DNA from: Acanthaster planci
Lineage: Eukaryota; Echinodermata; Asteroidea; Valvatida; Acanthasteridae
Assembly (NCBI RefSeq): GCF_001949145.1
Contig: NW_019091491.1
Location: forward strand, 686,255-750,254
DNA length: 64,000 nt
Reading direction: 5' to 3'
A program made the position numbers and the translations under genes. The notes under the pieces are model-generated. The model was not told where the DNA came from and did not search any database. It saw only the letters and a list, made by a program, of their open reading frames with translations. Shown here piece by piece: positions 29,101-37,143 of this stretch. Positions within the stretch are counted from its first letter, which is position 1. Each line of letters starts with the position of its first letter.

Positions 29101-32100
29101 ACTGTGGACAATATGCATAGAAGTCATCAACAATGGTTGCTCATTCACACTCGTCTGTTCAGTCTCCAGGTTTGCTGAAAATCCTCAGCTTTTTTTTCCC
29201 AAGACAAAATTCTCTACACTTGTAGACCACCAGCGTGCACTAGATCAGTCTCAGCTGAGGTCACTGAACAAAACTGAAAACCACTTGATGAACAGTTCCT
29301 TAGACCATAAAAATGTTTGCATTCTTTGAAGTTACACTTGACAGTCCCTCTTGTATGTAAGCTAAACAGCGCCCTCGGCCACAGTCAACAGATTTCCTGT
29401 AGATAAAACCCTCCGCCTCTCCTGTATTTCAGTAAACCACTAACCAGTGATCTTCCTAGCTTTAGTCAAGGAACTGAGCCTTGGCATGCAGAGTTGAGCA
29501 ATATCAGAGTTGAGCAGTATTTTTGGAACACTGGACAAGTTCCAAGCATATTTACGTACATGTACATCCATGAACTGGTTAGTAGAGGGTAAATACTGCG
29601 TAACGATTCATTAGATTTGCGATGACATTGAGCCAAATCAAGGAATAGGCTAAGATAAGTTAAAATTAAGGCATGATTGAGAGACTAGGGCGAGAAGGTT
29701 TCTATCAACAAACCATTAACAAAATATCTCAATTCCAAATGAAAAAATCACTGCGCACGAATCAGCAAGTTTGTTAGCATCTGAAAATTATTATAGCATG
29801 CTCAAAATCTGGTATACAAGATTGCATGCCAGAAATCATTTGAAAATGGTATTGACATTTTGAAACTGGCCCTTAGAAATCAACTAGGGCTAAGAGTCTT
29901 TTTATCAAGTTTGGAACTTGACCAGTGTCATGAAACCACACCAGGGTTTAGCATTTGTTTTAAATTCCAGTTTCTTCAGATTCCAATTCTGGGTTTCCAG
30001 CCTCCCCCCTCCACCCTTCTTCCCTATACCCATGGTGTCCTTACTCCTTCTGTTCAATAGGCTGCTTACAATCCACCATCAGACTTGTCCAATATTTTGA
30101 ATTTCCAACAAGGAGTGGTACATGCACTATCCTAGTCCACTGACTCACAAATGTCCCCATACATGTAGAACATGACACTGCATGACTGACCATATTGATT
30201 CAATCTGGCCTTTGTTGGGGCTGAAGAATCACAGGGGTATTTCAGCAACTTGATCTACATTGGACCTTTGTTTGTCAACTCTGACCTAGTTGACTGCCTG
30301 TAAACATGAGTAAAGTGGGAAAATTGAAGAAATGCTCAGAGTGAGTCATGGCCACGTTTCCTCCATCTATGTGAACAAAGAGAGCCTGTCCATTGTTTAG
30401 GTAGTTTCTGGGTCTCGAAGTGGGACAGCTAAGATTTCATCAGGACCACAGACATCACTCACCTTTCAATAATGGCTTAGGACCCCCCTCCCCGGCTGAC
30501 TCACAGCATACGCATTCTGCCATTCCCAATGAAGTAACTCATTGGATTTACTGCCTTGGTTTATCAATATTTTGAATTTGAGCAAAAAAATTGAGAAACC
30601 TTTGGGGTAAATTGCCATTCAAGTGCAACATGTTTTATCACTAACATGTACCTTATCACTACCACTTCATATTTTCCAAGGATTCCTCAATGTTGATGGA
30701 TGGCCTGGAATTTCAGGTCCATTTCTTCCATCATTTTGTGTACATTCAGAGTTTTTGAAGAAAAAAAAGAGTCATGTGACTCTGACGGTGGCCTCACACT
30801 AGAGTCTGTGAAAAAAGGCAAGCTTGGCAAAATGGGTTTGCAGCACCATCACCAGAGAAAAGCTGCGACTTGCCCAAGTTTGGAATTTTCTGTGACTGTT
30901 TGGCAATGTTCATGCAAATGTCTTGTGATGGCTGCAGAAAGTACACAGCAATTTTGGTCCACTACTAGCCAAGCTTGTGGTGTAAATTTTGCAAAAGTCA
31001 CAAGAGGTTTGTCCAACCTTCTCATTTGCACAAGGATTTTGAGACGGTTGGAACCCTCAGCAAAGTCATGTGAAGGGAATTTGACTTTGGAGACCGTCAC
31101 GGAAGCACCTTGCAATCTTGCGCAATGAGAATTACATTTAGTGGCAACAAACCAGCTAGTATAAGACATTAGTTTGTGAAGGGTACTTCAAGACAATCTG
31201 GCGGGAAAACCCCAGTGGCAATAGTCACTGGAAATTCTGTAACACTTCAAGATGTATTTTGTGTCACGGAGATGTTAATTTTTCTTAACAGCAGGTTTTT
31301 GCTCGTACACTGACACTTTCACAAGCTCTTGAAAGTGTCATGAACATACATGTACATTGGTGTAAGGTCAAAAACCTGTTACTTATAAACATTTTAAGTC
31401 ATGTTCAAAATTCCCATGCACATCTTTGCTAACATCAAGGCAACTTTTTTTAACTAGTTTGCAAAGTGCCGTGACTCCACTTCACTGAATTTGCAGAAGT
31501 TGCAAAGCCTAGCATAAGGAGAAGCTTAACCAAGTTGTATCACAAACCATGTTTAGTAGGCCACATGGAGCCATCTACACATGGTTCCTACAGTACAGGA
31601 AGTCCATTAATTATAGAAATCTGAAGCATGACGTCATTTGATCCGGGAATGTAGAGCAAACAAAGGAGTATGCTTACTAGTACATGTTGGTTCACATGCT
31701 TGTTCTCATGCTAATGCCTACATGTAGTCTTAGTTCCAAGACCTTCCACTTATTCCATTACATTGCAAACCATCACGAGTACTATACATGTACATGTGTA
31801 TGTAAAGGGTGCTATCAACTCACGAATTGTTATCACAGGAAGGTCTTTGTGATTTTGTGAGGTCTTTGGCAGCAACAGATATGGTAATAAAAGTAGGATA
31901 TGCATTATTCGTATCACTTGACTTATGATCGGTGGAAGTTATGCAAATGTCTTTCAACAAAAAAAATACATATTCTTATTTAAACATAGGCCAACATCAG
32001 AGTTGACATGTTTTTACAGATGCTCATAGCTACATGTACATGTAAGCACTTGCCAAATATCCTTTTACAGTCCGGGGCAGCATCCAAAAAGTTGCCATGA

Positions 32101-33639
32101 GCCCATATAACAAAAGCAATTTACATGTAGCTATTTTCAATTTTTGCCATGTCGCACCACGGTATGGTCACGATGTATGATGTCCTTGCTTGCTTTAGCA
32201 CAACGAATTTGGCCTATTTTTCCCCAAACCTGTAAATTTATAGGGTAAATGATAAAGGAATAGCTGAATATGGAAAGTTGTTATAAAAAGAATCCATTGG
32301 CACATCTTAATGGCATTTTACAGCCTAAAGATGGTATTTTCTGCAGAAATGTTCAGACCTTGAGATCGGGAAGCCATATTTGTTTTCAATTCTCGGTTGA
32401 GACACATCATGAACTTATAATAATTAAATATAAGGCTCAAACGAAACTGCTGATTGGCTCCCTCGAAAAGTCGAGGGAAAAAATGAATAACATAAGAAAG
32501 GAAAACAAAATATCCAAAACCTTCCTGCGAGAATGATTTGTGTGGTGATAGCGCCCTCTAACGGTGTACATATGTGGTTCATGTCGCAGAATAACTACTG
32601 GAAGGTCTTGGAACCACGACTAGCTAATGCCTTTCACACATGTACATGTATCACACTTGTGTAACTGGGAACGTGGCACATTCAATTTGGGTAGTCTATA
32701 TGGCATCACAGTCTAATCTCTGCATACAGTGGAAGTCCATACTTGCACATGTACTGATACCTGCTAAACTATCTGAGCGTATTCACTGGTTCATTAGGCC
32801 ATTATGAGTAGCTCTTCAAACACACAGTTCATGAACACGTCAATAGATGCCAACGCTGCACAGGTATCCTGTAGAAGAGAACAAATAAACATACACACAT
32901 CAATACATCTACAGTGCAGGTACATGTACTTGGCAGATCAATTTTAAAAGTTGGGGGTGACATCTGTGTAACCATAGGGAATGAGCCATTAAAATTGGGG
33001 TAAATCCAAGAGTCAAAGAGAGGGCAGCACTCCTCCACACACCCCCCTGCTTTTGCTGCCAGTACCTCCCAGTCCATGCCAACACCTTCATGTACCGGTA
33101 GTAACACTTAAGTTTGTTCACAGCCTCACTCTTCGCCCAATCACATACCGGTACATGTCTTTATTTTCCTGTTCTGTTCAAGTGCACAGACAGTCACTGG
33201 ATTGCTGAAGTCTACTATGGATTGAAAGATATTCATCGGATATGAAGGATATTCTACAGTGGGGTTCACATACCAGTATAAGGGATCAAAATGCCACGAG
33301 TTTGATTACATTGTCTGTGCAGTACTGGTACTTCAATCACTCATTTTGTACATGTCCATGTACTTTTCTGAGTGTCCACTGATCTTATCAAAGCATCATT
33401 ACGAGTACATGTTTGTACATTTCTGCAACACTGGCTGTACTTTTTAGGGTTTACATACATGTATGTTGTACATGCACCTGCCAAATACCACAGACATGAC
33501 AGACAGGCCAGTACCAGTATATGGACCTCAGTGACTTGTTTGCCCCAATACAGGGCAACACAAGGTCATTCACCTACCTGTCCTGAGGGCCTGGCAGGTT
33601 ATTGGGGAAATCCCCCAATGGATGCAGGTCTCAATTAGT
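2157..33639 (-). CDS. Candidate long multi-exon gene on the minus strand (hand-built model, function unknown)
   Basis: Short open segments with minus-strand splice consensus occur at 33578-33639, 30463-30516, 29089-29174, 28237-28295, 26181-26244, 25382-25602, 19058-19133, 9162-9252, 7518-7612 and 5656-5736. Their phases join without a break in that order (2-1, 1-1, 1-0, 0-2, 2-0, 0-2, 2-0, 0-1, 1-0, 0-0). The upstream part is mixed in composition. The 221-nt exon is the most domain-like, and the tail is Ser/Thr/Pro-rich and looks disordered. The start and the exact 3' end are not found; a possible last exon with stop and AATAAA is at 2157-2600. Introns are full of TACATGTA words and one contains a dead LINE. 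I do not recognise the protein family. Some of the weaker exons may be false. Confidence 0.4.
2350..2600 (-). CDS. Possible terminal exon of the minus-strand model
   Basis: After a TATCCCCTTGGCAATAG acceptor the frame is open for 83 codons including the stop (TGA at 2350-2352). It includes IPVFPWMIEKQDGCPVIEFY and LSLYWFFEGDDMTVVAS. About 190 bp beyond the stop there is an AATAAA on the minus strand. The domain is not recognised, and the exons linking it to 5292 are not found. Confidence 0.22.
4658..5029. mobile_element. Inverted-repeat element carrying a tRNA-like promoter
   Basis: Arms of about 42 bp: left GGCTGAAGCTGCGGAAGCGA, continuing to ACTAGCCCGTGAAACCT at 4684-4700. The imperfect reverse complement occupies 4986-5029. 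Between them lies a tRNA-like A-box/B-box pair. No coding sequence. It could be a MITE that captured a SINE head, or two pieces of one composite element. Confidence 0.65.
4801..4870 (+). repeat. tRNA-derived SINE-like head (A and B boxes)
   Basis: A-box-like TAGCTTAGTAGG at 4811-4822 and B-box-like GGTTCGAATCC at 4854-4864, with tRNA-like spacing. The T stem around the B box does not pair (CCTGG against CCGAC), so this is not a functional tRNA gene. Confidence 0.6.
5292..5511 (-). CDS. Candidate downstream exon(s) of the minus-strand model (phase unresolved)
   Basis: Behind an AAATAAATTCTCAG acceptor, one frame stays open for 220 nt to a donor AAG|GTCAGT. It begins LDELEFDLQLQTSAPNRP and ends FETIKRSPSPAYNSVK. 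An internal donor (GAG|GTTTGT at 5433) and acceptor (TTTATACAG before 5385) could split it into two exons and remove a TACATGTA-like centre. It starts in phase 2, whereas 5656-5736 ends in phase 0. Joined directly, the reading would stop after one codon. Alternative splicing, a missed donor or an assembly indel are possible. Confidence 0.35.
5656..5736 (-). CDS. Minus-strand gene model, exon (81 nt)
   Basis: Acceptor TTCATCATTATCAG, donor GAG|GTATGT, exactly 27 codons, phase 0-0. It encodes PRPKLTTKHRYSDLNRSKSV and then DSSDNSE, a basic/Ser region with RxKS-type phosphosite character. The other two frames are closed. The phase agrees with 7518-7612. Confidence 0.47.
6933..7126. repeat. 71-bp tandem repeat, about 2.7 copies
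   Basis: GCAGGTA(A/G)GACTACAAAATA recurs at 6933, 7004 and 7075, an exact 71-bp period with very few differences. Confidence 0.9.
7518..7612 (-). CDS. Minus-strand gene model, Ser/Pro/Gly-rich exon (95 nt)
   Basis: Acceptor CCCCTTCATCTTTTCAG, donor GTG|GTGAGT (phase 1 to 0). The last base of exon 9162-9252 completes its first codon as GAT. It encodes VAGGSLAPVSPSFKSNRGST and then a run ending DGDLDIV. Upstream sequence to 7959 stays open in two frames and is GC-richer than its surroundings, so the exon could extend further. Confidence 0.5.
9162..9252 (-). CDS. Minus-strand gene model, Ser/Thr-rich exon (91 nt)
   Basis: Acceptor TTATTTGCTTTTCAG and donor TCTG|GTAAGT are both close to consensus. 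The frame that fits its neighbours (phase 0 to 1) encodes SQSGNCSTTLSSASTVALSV plus ten more residues ending VPPS. This is typical of a disordered phosphoregion. A second frame is also open but would create a stop at the next junction. Confidence 0.45.
10000..10492. other. Intron-like, no feature beyond TACATGTA words
   Basis: No ORF, RNA or repeat structure recognised; the sequence becomes GC-richer from about 10340. Confidence 0.4.
10493..11225 (+). repeat. LTR-like or promoter-bearing unit: TATA box to AATAAA
   Basis: TATAAAAG at 10493-10500 sits in GC-rich sequence that differs from its TACATGTA-rich surroundings, and AATAAA is at 11220-11225. No long ORF lies between. The arrangement fits a solo LTR or a small non-coding transcript unit. 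Terminal TG/CA borders and a target duplication were not identified. Confidence 0.3.
12337..12358. repeat. Poly(A) tract
   Basis: An A run of about 18 bases in intron-like DNA. Likely slippage or a retroposed tail. No associated gene. Confidence 0.5.
13869..13895 (-). CDS. Possible 27-nt microexon of the minus-strand model
   Basis: Donor GCAG|GTATGA is good; the acceptor CCTCCAAAG is weak. Phase 0-0 encodes LRFSAKSMQ, which would fit between 19058-19133 and 9162-9252. A longer alternative using an upstream acceptor crosses a run of ten G and does not fit the phases. Confidence 0.15.
14000..17244. other. Intron-like stretch, TACATGTA-rich
   Basis: Open frames here read MYVHVHVC-type peptides generated by the repeated word. 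No exon with two good splice sites and a coding-like frame was found. Confidence 0.45.
17245..17782. other. Assembly gap (538 N)
   Basis: Run of N. Flanking bases show no gene. Confidence 0.99.
18523..18650. mobile_element. Small foldback/MITE-like hairpin
   Basis: Outer arms GTAGATAGGTTT (18523-18534) and AAACCTATCTAC (18639-18650). Inner long arms TTTTGAGTATGTGGGGTTCT.. and ..AGAACCCCACATACTCAAAA (about 18533-18605). No ORF. Confidence 0.65.
19058..19133 (-). CDS. Minus-strand gene model, acidic/Ser exon (76 nt)
   Basis: Acceptor CTCTACCTTTGCAG, donor GTG|GTATGC. Two frames are closed. The third (phase 2 to 0) gives SGGMASVTEVNSDLEDEASV and then TSLNV. The two dangling bases of the preceding 25382-25602 exon complete its first codon. 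It is one of the strongest exons in the model. Confidence 0.5.
19761..21200 (+). mobile_element. Non-LTR retrotransposon relic (CR1/L2-like LINE), decayed
   Basis: Plus-strand fragments in different frames keep the order endonuclease, reverse transcriptase, C-terminus. Endonuclease: GLGESWIK and EREGGVALIYKS (about 19.9-20.0 kb), then ITGDFNTHVDF and LDLFITR (20.2-20.4 kb). Reverse transcriptase: YQSAYRAFHSTDTTLLK and LLDLSSAFDTVDH, the motif A region (20.5-20.65 kb). Then a QGSCLGPGLFP-like block (20.79 kb) runs almost directly into RLQRIQNIAA and HITPMLADLHWLPIPV (20.85-20.96 kb). The segment that should hold the catalytic YxDD motif is deleted, and frames shift several times. A final LLRRLKPYLLQ near 21.15 kb resembles the usual C-terminus. 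It is non-functional and lies in an intron of the minus-strand model. Confidence 0.82.
22153..22222. repeat. 35-bp tandem duplication in a GC-rich region
   Basis: TTTGACCGCCGGG(T/C)ATTG occurs at 22153 and 22188 with three or four differences per unit. The surrounding 21.7-22.3 kb is GC/CpG-richer than its neighbours and might be a CpG-rich regulatory region. Confidence 0.7.
23340..23459 (+). CDS. Small ORF or first exon, 39 codons, downstream of a GC-rich region
   Basis: ATG in good context (AAAGATGG) opens MASLSSESAAASAGQLSEQY and then a further 19 codons to TAG. A donor-like GCAG|GTCAGT after 13 codons could instead make it a first coding exon. The GC-rich stretch at 21.7-22.3 kb lies about 1 kb upstream. 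Unrecognised. Confidence 0.2.
   Translation: MASLSSESAAASAGQLSEQYLDSSLEYAAGKLHLAVFQL
25099..25229. repeat. Degenerate 22-29-bp tandem repeat
   Basis: AGTTACATTCAACAGTGAC-type units recur about five times with variable tails (CCTGTAGA, ATCCTGTAA, GTAAATAG). Confidence 0.75.
25382..25602 (-). CDS. Minus-strand gene model, 221-nt exon with the most domain-like sequence
   Basis: Acceptor TTCCTTCAATCGCCTTCTGCCAG, donor ACT|GTAAGC, phase 0 to 2. It is open for 73 codons. A basic or polar start (IPERQRKSESEG) is followed by a helical, hydrophobic stretch (VWESFVFILVAQALFDQMLL) and then a basic segment (CGGRVHVRRLAGYFDRQHQ). It is free of the TACATGTA-derived MYMYV-type peptides that mark false frames here. 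I do not recognise the domain. Confidence 0.5.
26181..26244 (-). CDS. Minus-strand gene model, candidate exon (64 nt)
   Basis: A very strong pyrimidine-tract acceptor ends CTGCCTTCTTAG; the donor TGG|GTCAGG is weak. The frame encodes GSNVWELEHRPEGPWLLG and continues three residues (phase 2 to 0). It joins in phase to 28237-28295 and to 25382-25602. Confidence 0.25.
28237..28295 (-). CDS. Minus-strand gene model, candidate exon (59 nt)
   Basis: Donor CAG|GTAAGC is consensus; the acceptor is CTTTCCCACGGACAG. Only one frame is open (phase 0 to 2), encoding VRVGVKSHGSDSVKLSAVL. The phase matches 29089-29174 before it and 26181-26244 after it. Confidence 0.3.
29089..29174 (-). CDS. Minus-strand gene model, candidate exon (86 nt)
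   Basis: Acceptor GAGGATTTTCAG; donor ATG|GTATCA, which is weaker than most. The open frame (phase 1 to 0) starts NLETEQTSVNEQPLL. This composition looks coded rather than repeat-derived. Confidence 0.35.
30463..30516 (-). CDS. Minus-strand gene model, candidate exon (54 nt)
   Basis: Donor GAAAG|GTGAGT is near-perfect; the acceptor is GGAATGGCAG. The frame used (phase 1-1) encodes a Cys-containing stretch ending AGEGGPKPLLK. It joins in phase to the segments on both sides. Confidence 0.3.
31286..31382. mobile_element. Nested hairpin, MITE-like
   Basis: Inner perfect arms GACACTTTCA (31312-31321) and TGAAAGTGTC (31330-31339). Outer arms TAACAGCAGGTTTTTGCTCG.. (31286 on) and its imperfect complement at 31360-31382. 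A TACATGTA word lies in the right spacer. Confidence 0.5.
33578..33639 (-). CDS. Minus-strand gene model, candidate exon (62 nt)
   Basis: Acceptor ...TTACATAATTTTAG, donor ACAG|GTAGGT. Only one frame is open (phase 2 to 1). It encodes 20 residues beginning LIETCIHWGISP. Its phase fits the next candidate at 30463-30516. Upstream exons are not found. Splice sites are good but the exon is short. Confidence 0.3.
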
Positions 33640-34791
33640 CTAAAATTATGTAATGAAGAGCAGCACTAGGTGCCTGACAGAAAAATACAACACTAATGAG
33701 TATAAATCTGGTTACCAATGGAAAGTATTGGGTACTTCATTATATCGGTTTATGAGCACTGAGAGGTGATGATGTGCATTTTCATGCACTTAATTGGTTT
33801 GAGGTTGATATTTTTAAAGACCTTTTTGGGGAAAAAGCAGGTTCATTGACACAAGTTAGGGGTTAAAAGTGCTCAATTTTGAAGTTTATCTGATTCATTT
33901 TTTGATGTTTCTTTACTGATTTCTCACTAAGCTAATGTATTGCTGATGCTCGTTTGTGTTAATAAAGGTCTGACAGCTTGGAGGAGATTCAGACAGAAAC
34001 TAACAAGGAGAGTAACCCACTGAATTCTTGACTGTGAGAAGACAATCATAGAACTAAAAATAGGGGTCGATACTTAAGCCAATCAATGAGTTTGTGTGTA
34101 CGTTGTGTACACACTATAGACATGTCTACATACTGTACTATACATGTACCTTGAGAGTTTCACTTGTTAGGAATCCTTGGACCTAGTTGTGGGGATTTTT
34201 ATCTACTGGTACATATAATATTCTTGGTCATGCTGGTTTTCAAAATAACAAGTGTCCCATAACAAGTAAGTTTAGGAAGAGTAAAAAGCAATGTATAGTT
34301 GTACATGTAGCACAGGTGTGCAGTGCCTACTGGTATTTATATATGTACATGTATGTATAGAACGAGTTTAAGGCGTGCACTTATGTGCATGTACAGGTAT
34401 AGGTATATGTTCATGTCCGTGTACCGGTATATTTATACATGTACAGTGTACGTAAAGTACATGTACCGTACATGTACCTACTGTCAATCTCTTGCCCAAA
34501 TTTACAATTGGTACATGTAAAAGGTAACTAGATCAGTTTTGCCCTTCACTAGTGCAGATAGCAGTGAAACAGTACCAACATGTACATGTAAAGACAGAAA
34601 ATTCAAAGCATAATTAACTGTCTAAAAGCACTATACCCCATACATGTACATGAATATTCACACATAGGTCTTGCAAGCACATGCATGGTGGTTTCAACTG
34701 TGAGGCAATGACAAATACTGGTACATGTACAGTGAACATCTGAAAGCACAAGCAAGCAATTCACTGTTGACAGTTAATTTCACTATTCACC

Positions 34792-34926
34792 ATGCCTAAT
34801 GCTACCAGCCTTAGAAATGGAAGGTGTGGATGGCTGAGAATCAAGTGTTCTATCTACCCTAAATGCCTATGTCACAAAACATTGGTTACCAGCTGCACAT
34901 GTGTTCCATACTTGTACTGTCTGTGA
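34792..34926 (+). CDS. Small Cys-rich ORF, 44 aa (doubtful)
   Basis: ATG to TGA with seven cysteines (positions 12, 19, 25, 27, 35, 37, 43), including KCLCHKTLVTSCTC. No signal peptide, promoter or poly(A) signal is evident. The local TACATGTA-rich composition favours Cys and Tyr codons, so chance is likely. Confidence 0.12.
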   Translation: MPNATSLRNGRCGWLRIKCSIYPKCLCHKTLVTSCTCVPYLYCL

Positions 34927-35292
34927 CTAGTTTTCTGCTATGTGAGTAAATTTTATAAAGTACTGTAAATCAATGCGATTACAGTGTAACTTAAGCAAAC
35001 TCAGTTAATTAAATGTACCAACCTCCACTGGAATGGATTGAAATCTTGTATACCACATACAGCAAATGTGGATACATGCACAGTGTATGTACCTTTACTA
35101 CAGCAACAACATCAAGATAATCACTTTGATGGACCTTATCAACCAGATTCCTACCTCAATCAGTGTATTAGTACATCATGTTGGGCTCCAAGGACAAGCC
35201 ATGGACTGTAAACCTACAGGAAGAGATTGAAACAAACAAATACTGCACATGTACCGGTAATTTACATTTTGTAGTAAATTTGCATAACTCAG

Positions 35293-35413
35293 GAAGAAAT
35301 GGAGTGTGTAGAGACATCATTCAGTGACTACTTACGAGTAGCTGAGGCCCCACAAGGAGTTTGTGATTTTAGTAAAGTATACAACATGTACATGGGAAAG
35401 AAATGTTCTACAG
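35293..35413 (+). CDS. Candidate plus-strand exon (121 nt)
   Basis: Acceptor GCATAACTCAG, donor TACAG|GTAAGAG, phase 0 to 1. It contains MECVETSFSDYLRVAEAPQG and continues to KKCST. The composition is coding-like. Its last base completes the first codon of the candidate exon at 35975. An ATG in the exon (35299) could be internal or the start. Family not recognised. Confidence 0.33.
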
Positions 35414-35974
35414 GTAAGAGTGTAGATTGTTACTCAGTTATGGGGACTATGCAAAACATTGTGGGGATCCAACATGTTTTGGAACAAATTACTGTCCCCA
35501 CAACTCACTCTCAACTATCCTAACAAATAAATTGTCCCCTGTGATAGCCTACCCACATGCACTGGTCAACAACACATTGAGGGAAACACTTCTTTTCTTG
35601 GGAAATAATTAAGAAATTCAGGAAATTTTCACACACAGTGTACATACATGTATATGGAAAAGAAATTTATCCCTGATGATTTTGGTGTTCAACATAACTA
35701 TGTACATGTATCAGTCAACAAGTGCGATAACCCCACAACTCTAGTGCCATATAAATTTACATACCAGTACTGTACTAATACCAGTACATGTATACCAGTA
35801 CAGTTGTGAACTTGTACATACCATAAATCACTGTTAGAGCTGCAAGTTTTTAAGAAAGATGAAGTGTTGGTATTAATTATTCTTGAGTCGGCTACCTGCC
35901 CATACATGCATGACATGTAAGGTTTTTTTAACATTATATGTAACAGTTAACACCAATCTTGTGTCTCGTAACAG

Positions 35975-36123
35975 AGCAGGAAGAATTTGCCCAACCACAA
36001 AACTGTGTACTGGTACCCTGCAAGCTTCATAGGTGCTCTTTCTATGTGGAATGCAAAAACAGCATGGCTTTACAGCCCACGTCAGACTTGTCTTGTTCAA
36101 AAGAGGGAGCCCTTCAAACTTAA
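35975..36123 (+). CDS. Candidate plus-strand terminal exon, Cys-rich
   Basis: Acceptor CTTGTGTCTCGTAACAG. The frame in phase with exon 35293-35413 runs 48 codons to TAA. It is Cys-rich: NCVLVPCKLHRCSFYVECKN and, further on, LSC. Six cysteines in about 35 residues could be a small disulfide module. A minisatellite starts about 260 bp downstream. No nearby AATAAA was seen. Confidence 0.33.
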
Positions 36124-36379
36124 TAGTCTCGATTTTACATGCTTTATGGACAATTCATATAACTTTACCTACACCGGTAGTAATATACCCAGCAAGATAT
36201 GGGACCAAAAAAACTTGAGTGGTACATGTATGTGTGTAAACTACATACACGGCTAAAAGAATTGGTCTGAAGAAGCGCCCTCAAGCGCGTGTGTAAGTTA
36301 ATGATCTGAATGTCTACCAATCCCCATTGTTACACGTAGCATATGTGAAACGTGCACACGCGTGCATGCACATGAACAC

Positions 36380-37143
36380 GGTACAGAAAATTCTACATGC
36401 ATCTACCCGGTACGAAAAAAGTCTACACGCATCTACCCTGTACAACAAAAAGTCTACACGCATCTACCCTGTACAAGAAAAGTCTACACCCATCTACCCT
36501 GTACAACAAAAAGTCTACACGCATCTACCCTGTACAAGAAAAGTCTACACGCATCTACCCTGTACAAGAAAAGTCTACACGCATCTACCCTGTACAAGAA
36601 AAGTCTACACGCANNNNNNNNNNNNNNNNNNNNNNNNNNNNNNNNNNNNNNNNNNNNNNNNNNNNNNNNNNNNNNNNNNNNNNNNNNNNNNNNNNNNNNN
36701 NNNNNNNNNNNNNNNNNNNNNNNNNNNNNNNNNNNNNNNNNNNNNNNNNNNNNNNNNNNNNNNNNNNNNNNNNNNNNNNNNNNNNNNNNNNNNNNNNNNN
36801 NNNNNNNNNNNNNNNNNNNNNNNNNNNNNNNNNNNNNNNNNNNNNNNNNNNNNNNNNNNNNNNNNNNNNNNNNNNNNNNNNNNNNNNNNNNNNNNNNNNN
36901 NNNNNNNNNNNNNNNNNNNNNNNNNNNNNNNNNNNNNNNNNAAAAGTCTACACGCATCTACCCTGTACAACAAAAAGTCTACACGCATCTACCCTGTACA
37001 ACAAAAGTCTACACGCATCTACCCTGTACAAGAAAAGTGTTCACGCATCTAACCTGTACAAAAAAAGTCTACATGCATCTACCCTGTACAAGAAAAGTCT
37101 ACACGCATCTACCCTGTACAAGAACAGTTCTTTACGCATCTGC
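36380..37143. repeat. 30/31-bp minisatellite (interrupted by gap)
   Basis: Units of AAGTCTACACGCATCTACCC + TGTACAA(G/C)AA(A) repeat on both sides of the N run. Most are 30 bp and some 31. All three plus frames stay open for long stretches (repeating STRIYPVQEK, VYTHLPCTRK and LHASTLYKKS). This follows from the unit sequence and is not evidence of a protein. Confidence 0.92.
36614..36941. other. Assembly gap (328 N) inside the minisatellite
   Basis: Run of N bounded by identical repeat units, so the true array length is unknown. Confidence 0.99.

Noticed and set aside
30700-31169. Overlapping open frames on both strands (142 and 106 codons)
   Set aside because: No splice support, no domain, and both strands equally open; treated as chance.
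32829-33107. Minus frame with MDWEVLAAKAGGCVEECC, vaguely like a death-domain start
   Set aside because: Too little similarity, and no acceptor/donor pair around it.
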